Source: an uncultured Oscillochloris sp.
GTDB taxonomy: Bacteria > Chloroflexota > Chloroflexia > Chloroflexales > Chloroflexaceae
DNA: 44,527 bases
NCBI GenBank assembly: GCA_903920315.1
Contig: CAIXLU010000176.1
Span: forward strand, 1-44,527
Direction of reading: 5' to 3'
This document shows positions 15,148-23,170 of this stretch, piece after piece. A program made the position numbers and the translations under genes. Each line of letters starts with the position of its first letter. Positions within the stretch are counted from its first letter, which is position 1. A model generated the notes under the pieces. That model made no database searches. It saw only the letters and a list, made by a program, of their open reading frames with translations, and was not told the origin of the DNA.

Positions 15148-15726
15148 TTACCTCGTCACAACAACAATCTGGCCGTCCTCGATCTGAATGGATTCTACAT
15201 ACTTATCCTGGCGCTCCAACTCGGCATTGAGTTGCTCGGCGAGGGGCGCGAGCAGGTCGGCGCTAGAGACCGCGAGACCGAGCGCCCCGTCAATCTGCGG
15301 GTCGAGCAGGGCGACCCGGCCACCAACGGCGGCGAGTCCGCTGCGAGCCACCCCGCTAACCCCGAAGGCAGTCAGGTCGGCAACAACCTGGCCCTGAGTC
15401 ACGCGCAGGCTGATCGTGTCAATCGGCGCATAATCCTGCTGGTGGTCGCGCAAAAAGGCGTTCGCCTGAGACTGATTGACGACAATCTTGCCAGGGGGCA
15501 GGGCGGCAATCACCCCCGGCAGAGTCGCGGCGGCCCGGCTTACCGCCCCAGCCGCCGCAGTCGAACTGAGGCGGGCGCTGATCTGTGTGCCAATCAAGGT
15601 ACTCAGGGCAGGGCGGGCGAACAACCCGTAGAGGGCGATGAGTACCATCACGATCACACCGAGCATACTCACCAGACGAAGGCAACTGCGCGGGCGAACG
15701 GGTTGGCGGCGTAGCAGCCGGGACAT
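15148..15726 (-). CDS. Membrane-anchored extracytoplasmic protein of unknown function
   Basis: I do not recognise this 192-residue protein with confidence. A basic N-terminus (RLLRRQPVRPRS) precedes one transmembrane segment at residues 19-37 (MLGVIVMVLIALYGLFA). The remainder is predicted to be outside the membrane. IVVNQSQANAFLRD followed by alternating hydrophobic strands (ISLRVTQGQVVADLTAFG) recalls lipid-binding-type domains such as DUF2993/LmeA, but this is a weak impression. The ATG at 15726 has GAGGAGGG with good spacing. It is upstream of thrS on the same strand, separated by the heptamer hairpin. Confidence 0.7.
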   Translation of the reverse strand: MSRLLRRQPVRPRSCLRLVSMLGVIVMVLIALYGLFARPALSTLIGTQISARLSSTAAAGAVSRAAATLPGVIAALPPGKIVVNQSQANAFLRDHQQDYAPIDTISLRVTQGQVVADLTAFGVSGVARSGLAAVGGRVALLDPQIDGALGLAVSSADLLAPLAEQLNAELERQDKYVESIQIEDGQIVVVTR

Positions 15727-15777
15727 GATAAACCCTCCTCAATAACACAGAACCCCTTCGTCGGCAGGGTTGATTCG

Positions 15778-15847
15778 GTACCGTTGGTGGCACGGGATCA
15801 CCGACTTAAAACACGCACAGCACATTTTACCTATGTACCAACGGTAC
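15778..15847. repeat. 11-bp perfect inverted repeat across the methyltransferase 3' end
   Basis: gtaccgttggt (15778-15788) and accaacggtac (15837-15847) are exact complements 48 bp apart. The right arm overlaps the last codons of the methyltransferase gene. It could be a hairpin at the transcript end or the edge of an inserted segment. Confidence 0.6.
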
Positions 15848-16958
15848 ACTCATTTTGCAGACACTCTATGATTGCATGCCCAAGTTGTTCTGCTAAATGT
15901 GGAGGAACGGAGTTCGCAATCTGCCGGTACTGGTCTAAATACTTCACTTGTCCTGACCTCCCCCTAATGGCTCCTTTCAGAATATATGTATCGGGATATG
16001 TGTGAATACGCATATATTCTCGAACGGTCAAATAGCGATCTTCCGTGGGATGAAAAAAGACTTCTCCACATCGAAGTGTAATAGAAGGTTCAATGCGGCT
16101 CATCCTCCTGAATTTCGTCGTATCCTTCTTCGTAAGATTGCAGCGTTGTTCTACAGGAAGATGCTGTTGTGCCGCAAGATGTTGGCCTTCTGGTACCCCA
16201 TGAATGCGATACCTATCTCCAGCAGGCGTAATATCAACATGGCTATCATCACTCACGTAGGTTCCCTTAGACGCTGGTGACGACAAATCAGCAATGACTT
16301 CGCCAACGGTACGATGTTTCGGGAGTGCGAAAAAGGGAGTCACTGTATGTGCAGCGGTATGTGTTTGTTCGGGGAAGTTAAAAGCGATATGATCCCGTGT
16401 TGCTACAATAAATACCCGTTGTCGCAACTGAGGGATACCATAATTAGCAGCAAGAATCACTTGCCACTTAACGGTATACCCCAGATCCTCCAAATCGCGT
16501 ATGATCATCTTGAAAACACCGCCAGCGATACCATCATGATCATGGGCATTCAGAAGCCCTTTAACTTGTTCAATCAAGATTATTCGTGGGCGGAATATCT
16601 TGGCAAAGCGTGGCATCTCAAATAAGAGCATTCCACGCTCATCTTGCAGCGACAAACGCTTGCCAATTTGCGAGAATGCTTGACATGGCGGGCCACCAAA
16701 AAGAAGGTCAAGATCGCCCGATTCTAAGTGTAATTCTGCCATTAATGTGGATGGTTCAATGGTACGAATGTCATCTTCAATAACTCTTGTGTCCAGTGAC
16801 TCACGTATGATATTTGCGCGGAGTGTCTCACAACAGAACGGGTCACGTTCGATGCAGGCAAGTACCGAGAAACCGGCGTTTCGCATACCAATATCAATCC
16901 CGCCTGCCCCTGAAAAGAGCGAGAGTGCGGTGGGTGGGTTTGAATGTGAACGGGACAT
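15831..16958 (-). CDS. DNA (cytosine-5) methyltransferase, orphan (MTase 1)
   Basis: This 375-residue enzyme transfers a methyl group from SAM to C5 of cytosine in a specific site. Motifs in order are: I LFSGAGGIDIGM; IV GGPPCQAFSQIG with the catalytic Cys; VI LIEQVKG; VIII QLRQRVF; target-recognition region roughly 225-325; X QIANSVPPHLAEQLG. Motif VI reads EQV instead of the usual ENV, a conservative change of the Asn. Start: the ATG at 16958 has GAGGG 5 nt upstream; an earlier in-frame start at 17003 lacks one. A strong promoter lies at 17052-17079. No restriction endonuclease gene is adjacent. The gene and its flanks are visibly more AT-rich than neighbours, which suggests transfer. The recognition sequence cannot be read. 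Confidence 0.95.
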   Translation of the reverse strand: MSRSHSNPPTALSLFSGAGGIDIGMRNAGFSVLACIERDPFCCETLRANIIRESLDTRVIEDDIRTIEPSTLMAELHLESGDLDLLFGGPPCQAFSQIGKRLSLQDERGMLLFEMPRFAKIFRPRIILIEQVKGLLNAHDHDGIAGGVFKMIIRDLEDLGYTVKWQVILAANYGIPQLRQRVFIVATRDHIAFNFPEQTHTAAHTVTPFFALPKHRTVGEVIADLSSPASKGTYVSDDSHVDITPAGDRYRIHGVPEGQHLAAQQHLPVEQRCNLTKKDTTKFRRMSRIEPSITLRCGEVFFHPTEDRYLTVREYMRIHTYPDTYILKGAIRGRSGQVKYLDQYRQIANSVPPHLAEQLGHAIIECLQNECTVGT

Positions 16959-17051
16959 GATGACCCTCAGATAGAGGTCGCGACCCACTCCCGCATCAGA
17001 CAATCATAGCACGGAAGTACTGTCATAATAAACGAAACGAACGTTCTTTCA

Positions 17052-17079
17052 AATATACTCTTATTCGTGTAAATGTCAA
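17052..17079 (-). promoter_or_regulatory. Strong promoter for MTase 1
   Basis: On the minus strand TTGACA (17074-17079) and TATATT (17052-17057) are separated by 16 bp. An 8-bp palindrome gaacgttc lies just downstream and could be an operator. The promoter is about 95 bp upstream of the MTase 1 start. Confidence 0.75.
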
Positions 17080-17154
17080 ATGTGAGATCTTTGGGATAGG
17101 CTCTGATGATGTTAACCAATCATGCGGTAGCGGTCTGCGGAGGCTACAGAATCA

Positions 17155-19155
17155 TCAAAATTTCTTTCTGAGCTGGATGCTCCGTGGCGTTAGGGTTGGG
17201 AACGCATAGGGGATCAGGTAGTCGCCAGCGTTGATCTGCGGGTTCGTGTTGTTGCTGCGCACTTCGTAGCCCATTTTCCGTAGGCTGTGCAGAATAGGCA
17301 TAACATCAAACTCCGATACATCCCACAGTTCCGCGAATGAGCGTGCGGGAATCTGGGTGGACACCCCGATACCGCTGACGATCTTGCCGAGCGCATGCCA
17401 TTGCGGAGAGATTGGCTCACCGCTGGTTATTTCCATACGGGCGCGAACCTTCGCGTTGTACTGATAGTAGCCCGAGAGCTGGACGAGGTCGTCTATCCCA
17501 TATTGCTCGTTAATCAACGCTTCCAAGGCTTTCCACAGGCTTGTAAACAGTGCCTCCGCCCGTCCGGTGCCGTGCAGGGTGATTGATGTGAGCGGGATGT
17601 TCCAGTCTGCGCTACGCATCGAATCAACCTGAATGGTGTAGGTGAAAGTGCTATCTCTCTCCCCATCACGCATGAGTGGCTCGCCGTAAATGACGAGTAC
17701 ATGCTGATCGCCTGTGTAAGACAGGCGCACGGGGAAACCACCGCAATCTTCGTCATCGGTGAGAGCAAAGGTGTCCGTGAGATAACGCACCTCATCACTC
17801 GGTAAGACGCTCCGTTCCTGAGGCTGCTTCGTATCTGTGAGAAGAGCGATGGCTGCCTGGGCCTTGGCTGCGTACTGTGCCGTCAAGGCTCGTTTTCGTG
17901 TACGAAAACCGAGTTGCTGATGCTCGGCGAGGTAGTGCATGGGGAATGGGAGTGTGGCCCCGAACACCTGATGCAAAATACTCAGCGCCAGGATACGACC
18001 AATCTGCGGCGGCACCGAGTTACCGAGTTGGTGGATGCGGGTCTGCCGCTTCCCCACAATCTCGTAGTCGTCGGGGAATGTTTGCAGCCGCTTTACCTCT
18101 GACGTGCTGAAATGACGGTTTTCCCACGAGAACGGGCCGGTGTACGCTCCGCCTTGCGCCTTCACCGTACGAACTGGCACCGCAGGGTCGGCTTTATACA
18201 TAAAGTCTGAAAACTTCGACCGCCACGCGAACACCGGCGTCGGGTGTCCCATTTCTTTGGTGTAAAAAGAATAGTTCAGACCAGGAGGAATTCCAGGGAT
18301 AAGGTGTCCCCAGCGACCACGCATGAGCAGCGGGGTATCGTCGGTTGGATCGGCTCCCTGAACGGCCTCACTTGCTGTGTAGAAGGGTCGTGACGAGATT
18401 GCGTCAGGCCCATGCGTTGGACAAGGAAAGCGGTATCTTAGTCGCACAGCGACATCGGCACGCAGGCCAACGATAAATAGGCGCTCACGATGTTGCGGCA
18501 CTCCGTAGTCGGCAGCATCCAGCACGCGAAAATGGATGCTATACCCTGCGGTACGAAATGCCTCCTGAATCTCGCGCCAGGGATCGCCGCCCTCGGCCCC
18601 GGTCATGCCATAGACGTTCTCGAACAGAAAACCAACCGGGCGAAGTGTACGGAGTACGCGCACATATTCCTCGAACAACGTCCCTCGCGGATCGCTTGTC
18701 CCCTTGACTCCCGCAGCACGCCGACCAGCCGCCGAAAACGTCTGACATGGCGGCCCGCCAATGATAAAATCAACCGCTCGATCTGTCGGCGGCTGATATT
18801 CGCGAATATCAATGCAGTGTGCAACCGCTCCTTCGAGCATCTTGCCCTGCTGCGCGTTTGCGCTCAGGGTTGTGGCAAACTGCTGCTCAATCTCCACCAT
18901 CTCCAGAACCTCAAAGCCCCCATCGTGGAACGCACTATCAAGCCCACCCCCGCCACTGAATAGGCTAAGCGTCCGAATGGGTTGATGTTTATGCGCGGTC
19001 AGCCACCTGCGTAACGCCTGACCAAAACGGTCGGGCCATGCGGGGCCAGGTTCTACGCCAAGGGATGAGAGCATCTGCTCGTGCCAGTCCTGGCACCCAG
19101 ACATAGGCACGTCAACATCAAAAAGTGTCTGTTGAGCCATGCCAATAGGCGACAT
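17155..19155 (-). CDS. DNA (cytosine-5) methyltransferase with long C-terminal extension (MTase 2)
   Basis: Residues 60 to about 400 form a complete C5 methyltransferase: motif I LFSGGGGLDSAF, IV GGPPCQTFSAAG, VI FENVYGM, VIII QHRERLF and X HQLGNSVPPQIG. The target-recognition region includes WGHLIPGIPPGLNY and YTGPFSWENR. About 265 further residues follow that match nothing I recognise; the last 90 look like a small helical, possibly winged-helix, domain (FAELWDVSEFDVMPILHSL). Total length is 666, far above the usual 330-450. The extension could supply DNA binding, regulation or a nuclease, but no nuclease motif is clear. The ATG at 19155 abuts the dCTP deaminase stop at 19156-19158, with AAGGA 10 nt upstream, so translation is coupled to dcd. 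Confidence 0.93.
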   Translation of the reverse strand: MSPIGMAQQTLFDVDVPMSGCQDWHEQMLSSLGVEPGPAWPDRFGQALRRWLTAHKHQPIRTLSLFSGGGGLDSAFHDGGFEVLEMVEIEQQFATTLSANAQQGKMLEGAVAHCIDIREYQPPTDRAVDFIIGGPPCQTFSAAGRRAAGVKGTSDPRGTLFEEYVRVLRTLRPVGFLFENVYGMTGAEGGDPWREIQEAFRTAGYSIHFRVLDAADYGVPQHRERLFIVGLRADVAVRLRYRFPCPTHGPDAISSRPFYTASEAVQGADPTDDTPLLMRGRWGHLIPGIPPGLNYSFYTKEMGHPTPVFAWRSKFSDFMYKADPAVPVRTVKAQGGAYTGPFSWENRHFSTSEVKRLQTFPDDYEIVGKRQTRIHQLGNSVPPQIGRILALSILHQVFGATLPFPMHYLAEHQQLGFRTRKRALTAQYAAKAQAAIALLTDTKQPQERSVLPSDEVRYLTDTFALTDDEDCGGFPVRLSYTGDQHVLVIYGEPLMRDGERDSTFTYTIQVDSMRSADWNIPLTSITLHGTGRAEALFTSLWKALEALINEQYGIDDLVQLSGYYQYNAKVRARMEITSGEPISPQWHALGKIVSGIGVSTQIPARSFAELWDVSEFDVMPILHSLRKMGYEVRSNNTNPQINAGDYLIPYAFPTLTPRSIQLRKKF

Positions 19156-20292
19156 CTAGGACTGTTCCTTATCAATCCTCGGCAACACAATCCCTACCTG
19201 ATTCTGGTACTTACCCTTTTTATCCGCATACGATCTCTCGCAGGGCTCGTCGCCCTCAAAGAAGAGAACCTGGCCGATCCCCTCGTTCGCGTAGATCCGC
19301 GCTGGCAGCGGCGTGGTGTTGCTGATCTCGATTGTAACGTAGCCGGCCCATGCAGGTTCCAGAGGCGTGACATTGATGATGATGCCGCAATTATGCACGA
19401 AGACCCCGGCTTCCAGCGCGAAGTTACCGGCCTCGGGCACTGTCAGGCAGTACACGTCATGCATGCCGGGTAGGCTGCGGATGGCAGTTACTTTATGATT
19501 CCTATAGCCGCACGCTACGGCAACTCCCGTATCGCCGTGGCGCTGAAGCGCTCGGCTCCTGGAAACAAAGCCCGCTTTGCGGGCTAAGTCGTGTGTTGGG
19601 TAAAGAAATCCGTTGAGCGGCTGGTAGACCATCTCATAGCCGCGATAGAGATCACGGTAAAGTGGCATCAGCGAGTCGCCGGGCTTGAGTTGATCGGCGG
19701 TGACCTCCCGTCCGTCACGCATCAAAAAGACGTGATCAGGGGTGCAGTTGATCTTCTCTTCATTATCGAGTGTAATCTCACGTAAGCTATCTTGGCCAAT
19801 GTAGCGTGGATTTTCGAGCAGCGTGACAATAATGCGCCCGTTTGACCCAATGCTGTAGCCCCAGAATAGCTCTCCATCATCAGATCGCCGCGCCATTTCT
19901 TCAAGCGTCGGTGCCGTGCCGTCAACCAGTGCTACACGAGTATCGCCACGAAAACAGCGTGCGTAAGTTGATTTTCCGATCACAATACAACTCACATTTC
20001 GCGGTATCCGAAATCTCTCAAACGACTGCGCCAGTGCAAATGAGTTTGGTGGAATATCAATGTGATCGGCTTCGATATCTACAAATGAACGAGGGTTGAA
20101 ATTTTTGGGGTCTACAAGAACGTTATAAACATTGGTGAACACTTTGAATTGGTTTGTAACCCGCATGTCGTAACCATAAGAAGTTAGCCCGTAGGAGATG
20201 ATCCCCTCGCGCACTTGGGTGTCTACAAACGGCTCGATCATGCCCTGCTCCAGGGCCATGCGACGAATCCAGCGGTCGGCCTTGATGCTCAT
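19156..20292 (-). CDS. dcd: dCTP deaminase precursor interrupted by an intein
   Basis: The 378-residue precursor consists of a split dCTP deaminase (residues 1-112 and 302-378) and a 189-residue intein. The spliced protein is 189 residues, normal for Dcd. It deaminates dCTP to dUTP (or on to dUMP in bifunctional forms). The insertion lies in the active-site motif GKSTYAR|CGIIINVTPLEP. The catalytic Glu is in VTIEISNTTP. The C-terminal part IYANEGIGQVLFF is also typical. The ATG at 20292 has AGGAG 5 nt upstream and its own promoter (20326-20354). The thymidylate synthase-like gene lies upstream and MTase 2 immediately downstream. Without splicing the enzyme should be inactive, because the active-site loop is interrupted. 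Confidence 0.95.
   Translation of the reverse strand: MSIKADRWIRRMALEQGMIEPFVDTQVREGIISYGLTSYGYDMRVTNQFKVFTNVYNVLVDPKNFNPRSFVDIEADHIDIPPNSFALAQSFERFRIPRNVSCIVIGKSTYARCFRGDTRVALVDGTAPTLEEMARRSDDGELFWGYSIGSNGRIIVTLLENPRYIGQDSLREITLDNEEKINCTPDHVFLMRDGREVTADQLKPGDSLMPLYRDLYRGYEMVYQPLNGFLYPTHDLARKAGFVSRSRALQRHGDTGVAVACGYRNHKVTAIRSLPGMHDVYCLTVPEAGNFALEAGVFVHNCGIIINVTPLEPAWAGYVTIEISNTTPLPARIYANEGIGQVLFFEGDEPCERSYADKKGKYQNQVGIVLPRIDKEQS
19390..19956 (-). mobile_element. Intein in dCTP deaminase (mini-intein or degenerate endonuclease)
   Basis: Residues 113-301 of the Dcd precursor. Block A begins with Cys1 (CFRGDTRVALVDG). Block B contains NCTPDHVFLM with the Thr and His. A block F-like segment VYCLTVPEAGNFAL precedes block G GVFVHN|C, with penultimate His, terminal Asn and +1 Cys. 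All splicing residues are present. NHKV before block F is also typical. At 189 residues there is no room for a full LAGLIDADG endonuclease; the 40-50 residues after block B (around GYEMVYQPLNGFLYPTHDLA) may be an endonuclease remnant. Splicing competence is predicted, not shown. Confidence 0.93.
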
Positions 20293-20306
20293 AAAATCTC
20301 CTACAG

Positions 20307-20318
20307 GTGACAGGTCAC
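20307..20318. promoter_or_regulatory. Dyad at the dcd transcription start
   Basis: gtgac-ag-gtcac is a 5-bp dyad with 2-bp centre that would cover the first transcribed bases after the promoter at 20326-20354. It is a possible operator; the regulator is unknown. Confidence 0.4.
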
Positions 20319-20325
20319 ACGAACA

Positions 20326-20354
20326 AGTGTACTATATACGGACGGTTTTGTCAA
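20326..20354 (-). promoter_or_regulatory. Promoter for dcd
   Basis: On the minus strand a perfect -35 TTGACA (20349-20354) and TACACT (20326-20331) are separated by 17 bp. The -35 box overlaps the stop codon of the upstream gene, so dcd and MTase 2 can be expressed apart from the thymidylate synthase-like gene. Confidence 0.75.
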
Positions 20355-21832
20355 ATCTCAAGGGCGAGGGGTCGATCCTGGCGATAAGCATCGGGCCGAC
20401 CGAGGGCCAGAGCCAGTTCGGCTTTCTGGAGTTCCTGGCCGAGGTAGATCGCGTGGCTGATCTCGCCCACGTAGGCGCTGATCTGGCGACTCAGCTCGCG
20501 GGCGCTGCTGCCGCGAAAGGACTGGAGGTGTTCGCCGCCGAGGCTGTAGTGGCGCACCAGGATCGTGGGCGGCTCCAGGCTGATCACAAACGATCCACGG
20601 GCATCGCGGGTTAGGCGCGAGTCGGTGGTGCGGTAATGCTCGGCCAGCAACTCCCCGGCGGGCTCCCAGTCGTGGGCGTAGATGTGGGCCGAGTGCGACA
20701 GAATGGCCAGGTCGCCCAGAGGGACGTTGCCTAGTCCCTCGGCGATCAGCCCCTGGAGGGCGCGCAGCCCGTAGGCGTTGGCGGCCCAGGCCCGGAAGAT
20801 GTCGTGCGAGCGAAAGTAGGCGGTGAGGTGCAGCCGGGGAACCGCGTCACCGGGGGCGGCGCGTAGGCGGGCTTGGATTAAGTTGAGGCAAGGCGGGCTG
20901 GGACTACCGATGTCGAGGGCCGGGTTCCAGAGAGCAGCCACGGCCCGGCGGCTCTCGCCGCTGGCCTGTAGGTCACTCATGATCGCAGCTACCTGGTCAA
21001 TCACCCCGCCGAAGGTACGCAGCCGTGCGCCGTAGGTGTAGCTCACATCGGCGGGGTGTGCGCCGGTAAGGAACTGCCCAAGGTAGCCGCTAAATCCGCC
21101 GTCGGGCAGGCGCACCCCCAGGCTCTCGCGAGTAAAGGGCATCCAGTCAGCGTGCGAGCAAGTCGCCGGATCAGCCGACTCATCACTCACCACCGTCAGC
21201 ACATCCAGAATCTCGCGCTGATCAGAACTGTGCTGGGTGGTCCCGCGCACGCCAAAACTCAGCACGTGCCAGATCAGCGTCAGATAAGCGCTGCGCACGT
21301 TATCCGCCCGCAGCAACAGGCCGCAGTCGGCGGCGGGCATGGCGGCGGAGGTTGGCTCGCTGTAGGGGAAGATCAGCGGCGCGATGGCGAAAGGTTCGGC
21401 AGGGCGGCGCAGATCGCGCAGCAGGGCGGCGATAGCATCCGGGCGCACGGTATCGCGGGCGTCGTAGAGGGTCACGCTGCGGCGCAGCAGATCCACCGCC
21501 TCACGCGGAATTTCGGGGTGCAAACGGGTACCGTCGCCCGCCACCCGGCCCTCGGCGTCCAGCCCGTCACGCAGCAGAGAGACTAACGTCGCACCGCTGC
21601 CAGTCGCATCTTTACCGCAAAGCAGGATGGTGCGGATGCGTGGCCGAGCCAGAATCGTGCGCAACAGGAAACTCACCCCGTCACGCGAGTAGAGGTTACC
21701 GACAATCGCATAGTCCGCCGGGTCGAGGGCGGGCAGCACGCGATCCTGCGGTGTCCACAGCAAGCAGATGCCCACTCCCGACTCAGGACTGCCCAGGGCG
21801 AGGCTCTGGGCGAAGTAGGGAGGCCAGATCAT
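20351..21832 (-). CDS. Thymidylate synthase-family protein with N-terminal DUF4346/MtrA-like domain
   Basis: This 493-residue protein combines an N-terminal MtrA/DUF4346-like domain (YAIVGNLYSRDGVSF, then ILLCGKDATGSG, residues 41-80) with a C-terminal ThyA-type domain. ThyA hallmarks are the catalytic Cys315 in SPSPPC, the phosphate Arg in YFRSHDIF, Asn352 at the position that selects dUMP over dCMP, and His383/Tyr385 in SAHIY. Asn352 argues for dTMP synthesis rather than cytosine hydroxymethylation. The role of the N-terminal domain is unknown; in MtrA it belongs to a methyltransferase. No ribosome site precedes the ATG at 21832, and a TATAAT lies 7 nt upstream, so the message may be leaderless. 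It lies 58 bp upstream of dcd, which makes dUTP. Confidence 0.83.
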   Translation of the reverse strand: MIWPPYFAQSLALGSPESGVGICLLWTPQDRVLPALDPADYAIVGNLYSRDGVSFLLRTILARPRIRTILLCGKDATGSGATLVSLLRDGLDAEGRVAGDGTRLHPEIPREAVDLLRRSVTLYDARDTVRPDAIAALLRDLRRPAEPFAIAPLIFPYSEPTSAAMPAADCGLLLRADNVRSAYLTLIWHVLSFGVRGTTQHSSDQREILDVLTVVSDESADPATCSHADWMPFTRESLGVRLPDGGFSGYLGQFLTGAHPADVSYTYGARLRTFGGVIDQVAAIMSDLQASGESRRAVAALWNPALDIGSPSPPCLNLIQARLRAAPGDAVPRLHLTAYFRSHDIFRAWAANAYGLRALQGLIAEGLGNVPLGDLAILSHSAHIYAHDWEPAGELLAEHYRTTDSRLTRDARGSFVISLEPPTILVRHYSLGGEHLQSFRGSSARELSRQISAYVGEISHAIYLGQELQKAELALALGRPDAYRQDRPLALEI

Positions 21833-21839
21833 GAACAGT

Positions 21840-21845
21840 ATTATA
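21840..21845 (-). promoter_or_regulatory. -10 box placed for a leaderless transcript
   Basis: TATAAT on the minus strand ends 7 nt before the ATG of the thymidylate synthase-like gene. A transcript starting at the usual distance would begin at or next to the start codon. No good -35 box is seen. Confidence 0.45.
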
Positions 21846-21910
21846 TACGACCTAGGTGAAAAGTCCGCAGCCCTGCCGTGCCGTAGGCGTAAACGCCTTG
21901 GCTCGTAACG

Positions 21911-21936
21911 GCGAAGGCCGCTTCAGCGGCCTTCGC
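21911..21936. repeat. Left-end hairpin of the TnpB element
   Basis: gcgaaggccgct and agcggccttcgc form a perfect 12-bp stem with a 2-nt loop. The position upstream of the tnpB remnant fits a left-end structure of an IS200/IS605-family element. Confidence 0.8.
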
Positions 21937-21976
21937 AATTGACCGATTGAACCCGCCGCAAGCCGCCATGCTTTAG

Positions 21977-23170
21977 CCGAGCGGTGAGGCGGGTTTCTCT
22001 CAGGGCTTTAGCCCTTGTATCGGGTGTCCCAATGCCGAAAAGCTCAACGACTCGCTCAGCCCGACCACGCTGCACGCCCACAGCCGGGACGCCGCACAAC
22101 AAGCCTTCTACAAGGCATGCAAGACCGCCAAGGCCACCCGCGCCGAGGGTGGGAAGTATCCGCACAAACGAAAGTTCTATCGCACGACGATCTGGAAAGC
22201 AACGGGCATCCGCCTCACGGACGGCAGGCTGCTGCTGGCCCGAGCCCGTGGGCGGGAGCCAATTGCCGTTGTCATACCCTCCGATCTCGCCACCCTCCCC
22301 AAAATGGCCTTTGTCGAGATGCGACTGGTCTACGATCAGATCGCCATGCGCCATCGCTGGCATCTGGTGGTCGATGATGGGATGGAGGTGCCGCTGCGTA
22401 CCGAAGGGCAGACCCTCGCCGCTGATCTGGGGGAGATCCACCCGGCGGCGGTCGCCAATGAGCAGGGCGACGTAGTGATCTTCACCGCTCGCGACCTGCG
22501 CGCATTGAATCAGTATCGTAACAAGCGCCTCGCCAGCCTGCAAACTCGGCAGAGTCGTCTCACCAAACGGAGCCGCCGCTGGAAGAAGATGCCGCGACGC
22601 AAGGCATATCTGTTGGCCCGCAACAATCGCCAGCGGCGGGATAGTGAACACAAGGTCACGCGGGCGATCACCAATCACGCCAAGGCCGAAGGCGCAAAGC
22701 GGCTGGTGGTGGGCGATATCCGCGACATTGGCAACGGGAAGCGGCTGAACACCAACGCGCAGCAGAAAGTGAGCGGCTGGTCGCACGGGCGGCAGATCGC
22801 GTTCCTGGTCTACAAGCTCGCTGCCGAAGGGATCGCCCTGGAGCGTCAGAGCGAGGCGTACAGTTCCAAGACATGCCCCGTCTGTGGCCGACACAACACA
22901 CCCAAGGGGCGGAACTACCGCTGCGCCCGCTGTGGGTTTGTCGGCCATCGAGACGCCGTAGGGGCCGTTAATCAGGAGAGTCAGGCGGTGCATGGTGCGT
23001 TCGGCCATGTGCAGGTTGGCTCCGTGAAGTATCGGCGCGCGTTTATGCGCCGTAGTTCCCCAGACACGGGGCATGTAGGAGGTACATCCAGCGGATGGCT
23101 CACGAGAAGCTGCGGGGCTTTAGCCCCTGCGGAGTGTCACAGCCCGCCCGTTCACGGGCCGGGTACGTGA
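21977..23170 (+). pseudogene. tnpB: 5'-truncated tnpB (RuvC-like RNA-guided nuclease family)
   Basis: An open frame of 397 codons follows the stop at 21974 but has no start codon at a sensible place. The N-terminal part of TnpB is missing; similarity begins near LNDSLSPTTLHAHSRDAAQQ. The rest is intact: RuvC-I Asp in AADLGEIHPA, RuvC-II acidic residue as Asp in RLVVGDIRDIG, a zinc ribbon CPVC...CARC, and RuvC-III Asp in GHRDAVGAVNQ. TnpB proteins are guided by an RNA from the element's right end and cut DNA. Loss of the N-terminal RNA-binding part should inactivate it. An internal ATG at 22304 would give a still shorter product. No tnpA partner is present. Confidence 0.88.

Noticed and set aside
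15831-19155. Methyltransferase pair considered as a complete restriction-modification system
   Set aside because: No endonuclease gene or nuclease motif could be identified in or between the two genes; only the unknown C-terminal extension of MTase 2 remains open.
19156-20292. dCTP deaminase considered as frameshifted or fused to an unrelated domain
   Set aside because: The insert has ordered intein blocks with Cys1, His-Asn and +1 Cys, and removing it gives an exact continuous Dcd.
20351-21832. Thymidylate synthase-like protein considered as dCMP hydroxymethylase
   Set aside because: Asn352 occupies the position that is Asp in dCMP hydroxymethylases, which favours dUMP.
21923-23074. Minus-strand open frame of 383 codons across the TnpB region
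   Set aside because: The plus-strand frame carries the RuvC and zinc-ribbon motifs; the minus-strand translation shows none.
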